Below are positions 1 through 5,171 of a DNA stretch of 5,171 nt, in pieces. Location: positions 1 through 5,171 of the forward strand of contig JAEWMH010000113.1 of assembly GCA_023393235.1 (NCBI GenBank), given 5' to 3'. The position numbers and the translations under genes were made by a program. The DNA is from Bacillota bacterium (lineage in GTDB: Bacteria; Bacillota; Bacilli; Paenibacillales; NBRC-103111). A model generated the notes under the pieces. The model saw only the letters and a program-made list of their open reading frames with translations. It searched no databases and had not been told where the DNA came from. Every line of letters starts with the position of its first letter. Positions within the stretch are counted from its first letter, which is position 1.

Positions 1-256
1 CTATTAGCTCAAAAGCAGCCATTTTATGCAACCTGGAGAGGAAATAACGCCCCGTGTGTCCGCGAAACTCCTCGAAAAGCAAATTTTGGCGAAATAGCGG
101 CTCCTCAGTCCGGATGGAGGGCCGACCCATGTGTCGAGATAACTGATGTGTGGGAATGGGGCCAATCAATGTGTCGAGATTACCCCAGCCTCCTGTGGGC
201 AAACCTCGATTTGTTGGACTGAGCCTTGTTTATAACGTCAATGAGAGGCTCCATAC
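1..256. other. Left flank without a recognisable gene
   Basis: Apart from the 12-bp repeats, this stretch holds CATTTTATG (20-28) and a segment at 91-115 resembling one at 5092-5114 near the other end of the window. Plus frame 1 is open from the left edge to a stop at 220-222. Its translation is not recognisable, is rich in Trp and Cys, and crosses the out-of-phase repeats, so I do not call it a gene. It looks like intergenic DNA built from old repeats. Confidence 0.5.
129..180 (+). repeat. Short direct repeats ATGTGTCGAGAT
   Basis: The 12-mer ATGTGTCGAGAT occurs exactly at 129-140 and 169-180. A degenerate third copy at 146-157 (ATGTGTGGGAAT) matches at 9 of 12 positions. The copies fall in different reading frames, so the repetition is at the DNA level rather than in a protein. 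Repeated short motifs near an end are typical of some transposons, for example the IS21 family. No transposase is visible, so this is only one possible reading. Confidence 0.55.
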
Positions 257-564
257 TTATCCACATGTTTGCAAATGTTGATCCCCCCGAAAAATGCAGC
301 TTATTCCCAGGATTTCGTTACTTAGCCACAATCTTATCCCCATTATCCACAAGCTATCCCCATATATGTGGATAAGTTATTCTGCGTGGAATGTGCATAA
401 TACCCCCGCGTCAGATCAGGACTTTTTTAGTTTATACACATTATTCACAGGACATGTGGATAACTTTATCCACATGCCATTGTGTATGAATGGATGACAC
501 TACTCAGATTGGCGACTGTGGAGATCCTGTTGGAATAACCAGTTCTGCCACCAGTTTATCCACA
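257..564. promoter_or_regulatory. DnaA-box cluster downstream of tsaD
   Basis: Nine perfect matches to the DnaA box TTATNCACA occur here. On the plus strand they are at 257-265, 343-351, 432-440, 441-449, 466-474 and 556-564. On the minus strand they are at 367-375, 392-400 and 455-463. One-mismatch copies lie at 301-309, 322-330, 334-342 and, on the minus strand, 481-489; a two-mismatch copy lies at 354-362. Six of the nine perfect boxes are the high-affinity form TTATCCACA. The core 301-489 is almost continuous, with many neighbouring boxes 9-14 bp apart, roughly one helical turn. DnaA is the replication initiator, and such clusters outside oriC can titrate it or regulate nearby genes. No dnaA, dnaN or obvious long AT-rich unwinding element is present, so oriC itself is less likely. 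This also accounts for the stretch between tsaD and the left flank, where I see no gene. Confidence 0.88.
453..476. repeat. Perfect inverted repeat made of two divergent DnaA boxes
   Basis: The arms 453-463 and 466-476 are perfectly complementary over 11 bp with a 2-bp spacer (CT). Each arm contains one TTATCCACA box, oriented away from the other. It is the strongest symmetric element of the cluster. No T run follows on either strand, so it is unlikely to be a terminator. Confidence 0.85.
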
Positions 565-566
565 TC

Positions 567-596
567 AAAAAAGCAGCCCCGATACTGCAGGCTGCT
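567..596 (-). terminator. Rho-independent terminator after tsaD
   Basis: Read on the minus strand, AGCAGCC (596-590) and GGCTGCT (578-572) form a perfect 7-bp stem around an 11-nt loop, extendable by G-U and A-U pairs. A run of T residues (572-567) follows. It begins 7 bp after the tsaD TAA and closes the operon. The T tract ends 2 bp from a perfect DnaA box (556-564). Confidence 0.85.
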
Positions 597-603
597 CTCA
601 CTC

Positions 604-1665
604 TTATGATTTCACCGACCATTCCTCCAGGGAGAGGACGGCTTCCGCCTTCAACGTCATGGGCGCGAACTCGCCGCGCTCCCACTTCAAGTGCGCGGCG
701 GCGGCAATCATCGCCGCATTGTCCGTGCACAGCTCCAGGGGAGGAACGATAAGCGGCAGCCGGGCCTGCCGGCACCGCTCCGTGAGGCTCCCCCGGAGCC
801 CTTTGTTGGCCGCTACGCCTCCGGCCAACAACAGCTGCTTCGCGCTGAACTGCTTGGCGGCGCGCATAGCCTTCTCCGTCACCACGTCGATGACGGAGTC
901 CTGGAACCCCCTTGCCACGTGGTCCGCGGCAAGGTCAAGCCCCTTCATCCGCGCCGTGTTCAGCGCGGCCAACACCGCCGATTTCAGCCCGCTGAAGCTG
1001 AAATCGTAGGAATCCGGCTCCAGCCAGGCGCGGGGCAGCTGCACCGCCCCGTCCGCGGCCAACGCGAGCCGGTCGAGATGGGGGCCGCCGGGATACGGCA
1101 GCCCCAAGGCACGGGCCACCTTGTCGTAGGCCTCGCCCACGGCATCGTCCCGGGTCCGCCCGATGATGCGAAACCGCCCCGGCCCCTCCAGCACCACCAG
1201 CTCCGTGTGTCCGCCGGACACCACCAGTGCCAGGCTGGGATACTCCAGCTCCTGGACGAAGCGGTTGGCATAGATATGGCCGGCAATATGGTGCACCGCA
1301 ATCAGCGGCACACCCAGGGAGAAGGCCAGCGCTTTTCCTGCCACCAATCCCACCAGCAGGGAGCCCACCAGACCCGGTCCCTGAGTTACTGCCACGGCAT
1401 CCACATCCTGCAGGCGGATGCCCGCTTTTTCCACAGCCTCTTCAATGATCCAGGTAATGCTCTCCACATGCTGCCGCGATGCTACCTCCGGCACCACCCC
1501 GCCGAATTTCTTGTGGGTTTCGATCTGGGAGGAGATGATGTTGGAGCGGATGGTCCGCCCGTCCTCCACCACTGCCACGGAGGTTTCGTCACAGCTGGTC
1601 TCAATCGCCAGAATCAGCGATGATGTGCTTGGAGGCACAGCTGGAAGCTTCATTTTGTCCATCAT
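604..1665 (-). CDS. tsaD: tRNA N6-adenosine threonylcarbamoyltransferase TsaD
   Basis: Catalytic subunit of t6A synthesis. It transfers the threonylcarbamoyl group from threonylcarbamoyl-AMP to N6 of A37 in cytoplasmic tRNAs that read ANN codons, working with TsaB and TsaE. From the chosen start it has 353 residues, close to the roughly 345 of the B. subtilis protein. Family motifs run in order: ETSCDET (22-28), the metal-binding HxxxH in HHIAGH (H126, H130), SGGHTEL (150-156), YDKVAR (180-185), PYPGGP (190-195), SFSGLKSA (223-230), LLAGGVAAN (279-287) and CTDNAAMIA (313-321) with metal ligand D315. The frame extends upstream to a GTG at 1701, but that start lacks a good ribosome site and would overlap rimI by 40 bp. 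I chose ATG at 1665 because GGTGGAG (1678-1672) lies 6 nt upstream and it forms an ATGA overlap with the rimI stop. The next ATG, at 1662, is equally possible. It is the last gene of the operon, and a terminator follows 7 bp after its stop. Confidence 0.96.
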   Translation of the reverse strand: MMDKMKLPAVPPSTSSLILAIETSCDETSVAVVEDGRTIRSNIISSQIETHKKFGGVVPEVASRQHVESITWIIEEAVEKAGIRLQDVDAVAVTQGPGLVGSLLVGLVAGKALAFSLGVPLIAVHHIAGHIYANRFVQELEYPSLALVVSGGHTELVVLEGPGRFRIIGRTRDDAVGEAYDKVARALGLPYPGGPHLDRLALAADGAVQLPRAWLEPDSYDFSFSGLKSAVLAALNTARMKGLDLAADHVARGFQDSVIDVVTEKAMRAAKQFSAKQLLLAGGVAANKGLRGSLTERCRQARLPLIVPPLELCTDNAAMIAAAAHLKWERGEFAPMTLKAEAVLSLEEWSVKS

Positions 1666-2165
1666 GATGTTCTCCACCGCTCCTCCGGAATATCCGCCCA
1701 CATGATCAGCGCATCTTCATTATTATCCGTATAATAGCCCTTGCGCACGCCAACGGAACGGAAACCCAGCTTTTCATACAAATTTTGCGCTATCCGGTTG
1801 GTCACCCGCACCTCCAGGGTCATCCGTTTGGCCCCCCGCGAGTTGGCCTTGCTCCGCAGTTCGGTCAAGAGGCGTTCGCCCAGCTTTTTGCCGCGGTACA
1901 TGGACCGGATGGCGATATTGGTCACATGGGCCTCATCCATAATCACCCACATGCCCGCATAGCCGGCGATGTCGCCCTCTACCTCCATAACCAGATAATG
2001 GGCAAAATGATTGTTGGACAGCTCATTCTGAAACGCCCCGGCCGTCCAAGGCGTGGGAAAGGCTTCTTTTTCAATCTCTACAATACTCCCGATATCCTCA
2101 ACCCGCATCGGCCGGAAAACCGGAGACAACAGCGGCCCCAGACCGTCTGCTACAGGAAGCTCCAT
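1662..2165 (-). CDS. rimI: Ribosomal protein S18-alanine N-acetyltransferase RimI
   Basis: GNAT-family acetyltransferase of 167 residues. The family transfers acetyl from acetyl-CoA to the N-terminal alanine of ribosomal protein S18. The GNAT fold is clear: an N-terminal FRPMRVEDI strand-helix (17-25), the AFPTPW segment (35-40), the core strand HVTNIAI (80-86), and the acetyl-CoA pyrophosphate loop YRGKKLGERLL (90-100). The first loop glycine of RxxGxG is a lysine here; B. subtilis RimI also deviates at that position, as I recall its sequence. E118 (in LEVR) and Y130 (in NLYEKLGF) match the spacing of the catalytic E103 and Y115 of E. coli RimI. The C-terminal YYTDNNEDALIMW block is typical of RimI. 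AGGAGG at 2178-2173 sits 7 nt before the ATG. The gene lies between tsaB and tsaD, as in many Bacillales. Assigning it to S18 rests on family and synteny; substrate specificity cannot be read from sequence. Confidence 0.93.
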   Translation of the reverse strand: MELPVADGLGPLLSPVFRPMRVEDIGSIVEIEKEAFPTPWTAGAFQNELSNNHFAHYLVMEVEGDIAGYAGMWVIMDEAHVTNIAIRSMYRGKKLGERLLTELRSKANSRGAKRMTLEVRVTNRIAQNLYEKLGFRSVGVRKGYYTDNNEDALIMWADIPEERWRTS

Positions 2166-2172
2166 GCCGCTC

Positions 2173-2178
2173 CCTCCT
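2173..2178 (-). promoter_or_regulatory. Ribosome-binding site of rimI
   Basis: AGGAGG on the minus strand, 7 nt upstream of ATG 2165, lies in the 25-bp gap after tsaB. It is a near-ideal Shine-Dalgarno sequence and fixes the rimI start. Confidence 0.8.
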
Positions 2179-2190
2179 GACTATATAATT

Positions 2191-3126
2191 TCATTTGTTT
2201 TGTTGTTTTTCGGCAAGTTTGACCTCAGCTTCGGCCAGTTGGGCGTAATTGGGCAGCAGCGTGTGCGCATCATCCCCTTGACCGGAACGGAAGCGCAGCT
2301 CTCCCAGATAACCCGCATATTCGGCGTGGATATCACAGGGAATCGCCTCGGTCCGCACACTGGCCCCTGAAGCGCCCGGCGCAGCTTGGGCAAACCTCTC
2401 TGTCACCGCTCCGAACTCCTGGGGCTCGCCCACAAACAGCACCGCCTCCGGAGGCTTCTGCTCCTGCCCGAGCAGCTCGAGCAACCGGTCCGCCCAGGTC
2501 TCCATCAAACGGATACCGTCTTCCTCCCGGCACAACCAGCCCGGTGACGAAACCGGCCACATGGCAGGCAAGGCACTCCCGTTTTCCTGTGCTTCATCCA
2601 CCTGCAGCGGTTCGTGTTCACGCAGCTCCAACAGCGCCGTAAAAGCCTGCCCCCGCCGGGCATTCAGCATGGGCACCACCCAAACACAGCTGCTCGCGCC
2701 ACCTTGCTTCCGCCACTCGGCCAAGGCTCCCGCCGCCAGTGTCTCCAGACTGGAAACCCCCGCTACAGGCAGCTTCAAGGTCCAGGCCATGGTTTTGGCT
2801 ACTGTAATCCCGATACGTACCCCGGTATAGGAACCGGGTCCCTTCCCAACGGCAATCCCCTGCAAGGCCCCCAAGGAAAGACCTGCCTGGTTCAAAGCCT
2901 CTTCAATGGCAGGCATCAAATAAACGGAGTGATTACGCTCGACCAGCGAATTCACCTCCGCCAACAGCTTTCCCTTCTTCACCAACGCCACGGACATAGC
3001 CGACGTCGCGCTGTCGATGGCCAGCAGCAGCCCACCGGACACATCCTGGCCGGGGAGCTCAACGGATGTTAATTGGGGATCTCCTTTTATTTCCACATCA
3101 TGCTCAGGATTCCTGTCGTTCATCAT
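2191..3126 (-). CDS. tsaB: tRNA threonylcarbamoyladenosine biosynthesis protein TsaB
   Basis: Non-catalytic TsaD paralogue with an ASKHA ATPase-like fold. In the family it dimerises with TsaD and is required for t6A formation. The protein is 311 residues, longer than the roughly 230 of the B. subtilis orthologue. Conserved blocks are LLLAIDSATSAMSVAL (33-48), NHSVYLMPAIEEAL (65-78), GKGPGSYTGVRIG (94-106), SSLETLA (125-131), NARRGQ (155-160) and the C-terminal PNYAQLAEAE (292-301). The extra length comes from about 32 charged, poorly conserved residues at the N-terminus and a long central section (about 165-260). The start is ATGATG at 3126/3123, overlapping the tsaE end by 23 bp. The ribosome site is unclear: AGGGA lies 7 nt upstream, and a better AAAGGAG lies 13 nt upstream. 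In-frame GTG codons at residues 11 and 29 are alternative starts that would shorten the N-terminus, but neither has a better ribosome site. Function is confident; the exact start is not. Confidence 0.93.
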   Translation of the reverse strand: MMNDRNPEHDVEIKGDPQLTSVELPGQDVSGGLLLAIDSATSAMSVALVKKGKLLAEVNSLVERNHSVYLMPAIEEALNQAGLSLGALQGIAVGKGPGSYTGVRIGITVAKTMAWTLKLPVAGVSSLETLAAGALAEWRKQGGASSCVWVVPMLNARRGQAFTALLELREHEPLQVDEAQENGSALPAMWPVSSPGWLCREEDGIRLMETWADRLLELLGQEQKPPEAVLFVGEPQEFGAVTERFAQAAPGASGASVRTEAIPCDIHAEYAGYLGELRFRSGQGDDAHTLLPNYAQLAEAEVKLAEKQQNK

Positions 3127-3610
3127 GAATAATTCCCTGCTCCTTTAGATCCGAACACCATTTTTCGTAGACGGTCCCCACGGGAGCTAGCCGGAACCGG
3201 CGCTCCGTCCACCCGGTGTTCTCGATGTATACGGACAGATGCTCCTCCGGGATCAGGTCCCGGATGATGGTTGCCCACTCCACCAGGGTCACGCCGTCTC
3301 CGTAGAAATAATCGTCCAGCCCCATATCCTCCGCCTCCTCTTGGGAGATGCGGTACACATCCATATGATAAAAGGGCATGGTGCGCCCCTCATACTCTTT
3401 GATAATGGTAAAAGTCGGGCTGTTGACGGTTTCCTGCACCTCCAAGGCCTGTCCCACCGCTTTGGAAAAGGTGGTTTTGCCGGCGCCCAGATCCCCGTCC
3501 AGCCCGATCACCGAACCCGGTATAAAAAACCGGGCCAGCTCCTTAGCCAGCCGGTAGGTGTCCTGCTCCTCCCGGGATTCGAACCAATAGGTAGTGGAAT
3601 GCGCATCCAT
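3104..3610 (-). CDS. tsaE: tRNA threonylcarbamoyladenosine biosynthesis ATPase TsaE
   Basis: P-loop ATPase that binds the TsaB-TsaD dimer and drives turnover of t6A synthesis by ATP hydrolysis. From the chosen start it is 168 residues, near the 158 of B. subtilis YdiB. Motifs are Walker A GDLGAGKT (39-46), SPTFTII (64-70), the family-typical YHMDVYR (81-87) and LVEWA (109-113) in the Walker B region. The frame stays open to an ATG at 3697, and another ATG lies at 3631, but both fall inside thiL. ATG at 3610 is preferred because AAGGAGG (3625-3619) sits 8 nt upstream and the N-terminus then matches family length. The gene follows thiL after 13 bp and overlaps tsaB by 23 bp, consistent with translational coupling in one operon. 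Confidence 0.95.
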   Translation of the reverse strand: MDAHSTTYWFESREEQDTYRLAKELARFFIPGSVIGLDGDLGAGKTTFSKAVGQALEVQETVNSPTFTIIKEYEGRTMPFYHMDVYRISQEEAEDMGLDDYFYGDGVTLVEWATIIRDLIPEEHLSVYIENTGWTERRFRLAPVGTVYEKWCSDLKEQGIIHDERQES

Positions 3611-3618
3611 AGCGGCTG

Positions 3619-3625
3619 CCTCCTT
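3619..3625 (-). promoter_or_regulatory. Ribosome-binding site of tsaE, overlapping the thiL stop
   Basis: AAGGAGG on the minus strand, 8 nt before ATG 3610, shares two bases with the thiL TAA (3626-3624), forming TAAGGAGG. This site decides the tsaE start against the upstream in-frame ATGs at 3631 and 3697. It also suggests that ribosomes ending thiL can reinitiate at tsaE. Confidence 0.8.
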
Positions 3626-4697
3626 AATCATCGGCTGATTGGTCTTCCTTAAAATGATTGTACCCCCGCTTCTGCAGCGGACTAACACTACCGTCACGGC
3701 GCTTCAGCAGCACGCCGGGCTTCGCGGAATCCTCATCGGCCAGCACATGGCCCACCACATGGAATTCCAGCCCCTCCGCATCAAAAAGAGCCTGCACCGC
3801 CGCCGCATCCTCTCCCCGCACGGTGCCGGTGAGGCGGTAATCCTCCCCGCCGTACAGCATCAGCTCCAGCGGGTTAAGCCCGGCTTCGCGGGCATAACCG
3901 TCCAGAGCAGGGTCCATCGGCAGCAGGTCCTCCTCCAGCCGGATGACACAGCCGGAGGCCTCCGCCAGCTCCCAGGCTTCGCTGGCCAAACCGTCGCTGA
4001 CATCATTCAGCGACCGGCCCAACCCGCTCTTCACCAAAATCCGCCCCGCCTCCACCTGAGGCTGGGGGAACTGGTGCGCCCGCACCAGCCGCTGCTGCTC
4101 CTCCGGCAGCTCTGTTAAATCGTAAGCGCTCCGGCCTGCGGCCAGGAGCAGGTGCAGCCCGGCGGCGGAGAGGCCCAGGGGGCCGGTGACGAACACCGTG
4201 TCCCCCGGGCGTGCGCCGCTGCGCAACAGAGCACGGTCCGTCTCCACCTCGCCAATGGCGGTGACGGACACAGTCATGTCCCGGGGACAGGAGGTGGTGT
4301 CCCCGCCGACCACCGCCACGCCGTAGCGGTTGGCGCAGGCATAGAGGCCATCGTACAGCTCGCGGAGGGCCTCCGTTTCCATATCCGCCGGCACGGACAG
4401 CGCCACCACCGCAAAGCGGGGGATGGCGCCCATCGCCGCCAAGTCGCTTATATTGGATGCCATGGCCTTGTAGCCGATGGCTTCGTAGGTCATTGTCTCG
4501 GGTTTGAAGTGAATGTCCCGGACCATCGTATCACAGGTAACCACCCATTGAAAACCGCTCCGTCCATCCAGCACGGCCGCATCGTCTCCGATGCCGACGG
4601 CTACGCCGTCTTTCGCGTCGGCTTGATCCGCCGAATGCGGACGGGAACGGCCTCCCGTAAGCAGCCGGATTAACCCGAATTCATCCACCCGGGGCAT
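3624..4697 (-). CDS. thiL: Thiamine-monophosphate kinase ThiL
   Basis: Cytoplasmic kinase that phosphorylates thiamine monophosphate with ATP to give thiamine diphosphate, the last step of cofactor synthesis. It belongs to the PurM/SelD/HypE-type AIR synthase superfamily. The protein is 357 residues. Its N-terminal half carries GIGDDAAVL (35-43), VTCDTMVRDIHF (53-64), NISDLAAMGA (82-91) and VGGDTT (130-135), whose acidic residues bind Mg-ATP in the family. The C-terminal half has VTGPLG (170-175), NDVSDGL (231-237) and YGGEDY (282-287). The ATG at 4697 has GGAGGA at 4711-4706, 8 nt upstream. It is the first gene of the operon, directly behind a promoter. Co-location with the t6A genes is the standard Bacillales arrangement and does not imply a shared pathway. 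No TPP riboswitch is visible in its roughly 24-nt leader. Confidence 0.95.
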   Translation of the reverse strand: MPRVDEFGLIRLLTGGRSRPHSADQADAKDGVAVGIGDDAAVLDGRSGFQWVVTCDTMVRDIHFKPETMTYEAIGYKAMASNISDLAAMGAIPRFAVVALSVPADMETEALRELYDGLYACANRYGVAVVGGDTTSCPRDMTVSVTAIGEVETDRALLRSGARPGDTVFVTGPLGLSAAGLHLLLAAGRSAYDLTELPEEQQRLVRAHQFPQPQVEAGRILVKSGLGRSLNDVSDGLASEAWELAEASGCVIRLEEDLLPMDPALDGYAREAGLNPLELMLYGGEDYRLTGTVRGEDAAAVQALFDAEGLEFHVVGHVLADEDSAKPGVLLKRRDGSVSPLQKRGYNHFKEDQSADD

Positions 4698-4705
4698 ACA
4701 TTCAT

Positions 4706-4711
4706 TCCTCC
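4706..4711 (-). promoter_or_regulatory. Ribosome-binding site of thiL
   Basis: GGAGGA on the minus strand lies 8 nt upstream of the ATG at 4697. Two other ATG triplets between it and the start are out of frame with thiL, so spacing and frame both select 4697. Confidence 0.75.
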
Positions 4712-4727
4712 ATTCCTTATTCTACCT

Positions 4728-4755
4728 ATTATAGCACAGCCTCTACAGATTAAAA
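4728..4755 (-). promoter_or_regulatory. Extended -10 promoter of the thiL-tsaD operon
   Basis: On the minus strand TGCTATAAT (4736-4728) is a perfect extended -10 element for the vegetative sigma factor. The -35 is weak: TTTTAA at 4755-4750 with 16-bp spacing is the best candidate and matches the consensus at only three of six positions, so the TG motif probably compensates. Transcription should begin near 4721, leaving a leader of about 24 nt that contains little beyond the ribosome site. The position right before the first gene supports it as the operon promoter. Confidence 0.7.
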
Positions 4756-4770
4756 CCCGAAGACTGCCCG

Positions 4771-4945
4771 GTTGGGAGCAGCTGCTGCGGTAATGAGACA
4801 GGTCGAAGCAGCTTGAGGTGCAGATGAGGCAGGTTGGGGTTGGAGCAGCTTGGAGCTTGGGGAGCCTGACAGCAGATGCTGCGGTGATGGAACTGGTCGG
4901 ACCGAGCTATATCGGATTGTAGCTGTTGGTAGCTGCTGGGTGAGC
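4771..4945. repeat. Degenerate GCAGCT-rich repeat tract upstream of thiL
   Basis: A roughly 30-bp unit at 4778-4807 recurs at 4872-4901 with 24 of 30 positions identical and no gaps. GCAGCT or AGCTGCT motifs recur throughout, including the palindrome AGCAGCTGCT (4777-4786) and copies near 4808, 4844 and 4931. The plus strand is G-rich. Overlapping minus-strand frames of 74 and 77 codons run through it, but they lack family features and look like by-products of low complexity. It lies upstream of the thiL promoter and so outside the operon transcript. Confidence 0.5.
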
Positions 4946-4997
4946 CGTCTCCAAGCCATATTCTCACTAGCCCTGATCAACACAAAAATGTAAGCGC

Positions 4998-5077
4998 CAT
5001 AAAATGTACTCTATTGGGCTCAACCCCCTCTAAATCGAATAATAGGGCCCCATTTAGCAAATAACACACATTTTATG
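4998..5077. repeat. Inverted copies of CATAAAATGT
   Basis: CATAAAATGT at 4998-5007 has its exact complement at 5068-5077, with partial similarity continuing inward (TATT). The same nine-base core occurs as CATTTTATG at 20-28 in the left flank. The 60-bp interval contains GGGCCC (5045-5050). The arrangement resembles a dispersed intergenic repeat or a weak cruciform. It has no T run and no clear terminator form. Confidence 0.4.
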
Positions 5078-5091
5078 TATGCTATTCGCCC

Positions 5092-5114
5092 GAAAAGCCG
5101 CTTCTGAGCTGGAT
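5092..5114 (+). repeat. Diverged copy of a repeat shared with the left flank
   Basis: This segment aligns with 91-115 on the same strand at about 19 of 25 columns with two single-base gaps. Both begin GAAA and end GGAT, with GCT-CT-AG blocks between. Together with the CATTTTATG motif it suggests a family of short intergenic repeats flanking this locus. The similarity is modest and could be partly chance. Confidence 0.35.
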
Positions 5115-5171
5115 AGCGATCATTTGATGTTCGCCATCATTCACCGGCTGTTAATACCCGCACCCTATCTA

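Noticed and set aside
129..180. CRISPR array
   Set aside because: The repeats are only 12 bp, spacing is uneven (17 and 23 bp), there are just three copies with one degenerate, and no cas genes are present.
1..222. Frame open from the left edge to a stop at 220-222, possible 3' end of a gene
   Set aside because: The predicted peptide is unrecognisable and Trp/Cys-rich, and the 12-bp repeats fall in different frames. It is probably repeat-derived intergenic DNA, though sequence to the left could overturn this.
294..497. Plus-strand 67-codon frame in the DnaA-box region
   Set aside because: It runs straight through the repeated DnaA boxes, has no ribosome site and matches no family I recognise. 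The boxes explain the sequence.
257..564. Chromosomal oriC
   Set aside because: The boxes fit, but no dnaA or dnaN gene is present, no clear AT-rich unwinding region is seen, and the position downstream of tsaD matches a known type of accessory DnaA cluster. Not fully excluded without flanking sequence.
691..1623. Long plus-strand open frame (310 codons) antisense to tsaD
   Set aside because: It mirrors the GC-rich codon usage of tsaD. Its translation is rich in His, Gln, Arg and Pro and has no family motifs, while the minus-strand product is an unmistakable TsaD.
4698..4980. TPP riboswitch or T-box leader before thiL
   Set aside because: The extended -10 promoter lies about 31 bp from the start codon, so the leader is too short, and no TPP-box or T-box consensus is visible upstream.
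4743..4983. Two overlapping minus-strand frames of 74 and 77 codons upstream of thiL
   Set aside because: They lie in a low-complexity GCAGCT-rich tract, are in different frames of the same DNA, lack convincing ribosome sites and show no domain.

Overview
The window looks like chromosomal DNA from a Gram-positive bacterium of the order Bacillales, most likely Paenibacillus or a close relative. Three things point there. The gene order thiL-tsaE-tsaB-rimI-tsaD matches ydiA-ydiB-ydiC-ydiD-ydiE(gcp) of Bacillus subtilis. The proteins read as B. subtilis-like orthologues. The ribosome-binding sites are strong AGGAGG type. The genus is inferred from general resemblance, not from a search.

Five intact genes fill about 604-4697, all on the minus strand and tightly packed, so they are very probably one operon read from right to left. 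It starts at an extended -10 promoter just upstream of thiL (4728-4736). In order of transcription they are: thiL (thiamine-monophosphate kinase), a 13-bp gap, tsaE (ATPase of tRNA t6A synthesis), a 23-bp overlap, tsaB (t6A scaffold subunit), a 25-bp gap, rimI (GNAT N-acetyltransferase of ribosomal protein S18), an ATGA overlap, and tsaD (catalytic t6A transferase). A Rho-independent terminator at 567-596 ends the operon. TsaD, TsaB and TsaE together move the threonylcarbamoyl group onto A37 of ANN-decoding tRNAs. The enzyme that makes the activated intermediate (TsaC/Sua5, YwlC in B. subtilis) is not in the window. RimI and ThiL are syntenic passengers rather than members of that pathway.

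The most striking feature is noncoding. The region just downstream of tsaD (257-564) holds nine perfect TTATNCACA DnaA boxes on both strands, plus several near-matches, packed most densely at 301-489. About 0.01 perfect matches would be expected by chance in that length. No dnaA or dnaN gene is present, so this is best read as a DnaA-box cluster outside oriC. As I recall, a conserved stable DnaA-binding site downstream of gcp (tsaD) has been reported in Bacillus, and this window would be the same arrangement in a more distant relative.

The flanks (1-256 and 4757-5171) contain no convincing gene. The left flank has a short repeat ATGTGTCGAGAT (two exact copies and one degenerate copy). The right flank has a degenerate GCAGCT-rich repeat tract. 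Both ends carry diverged motifs resembling a dispersed intergenic repeat.
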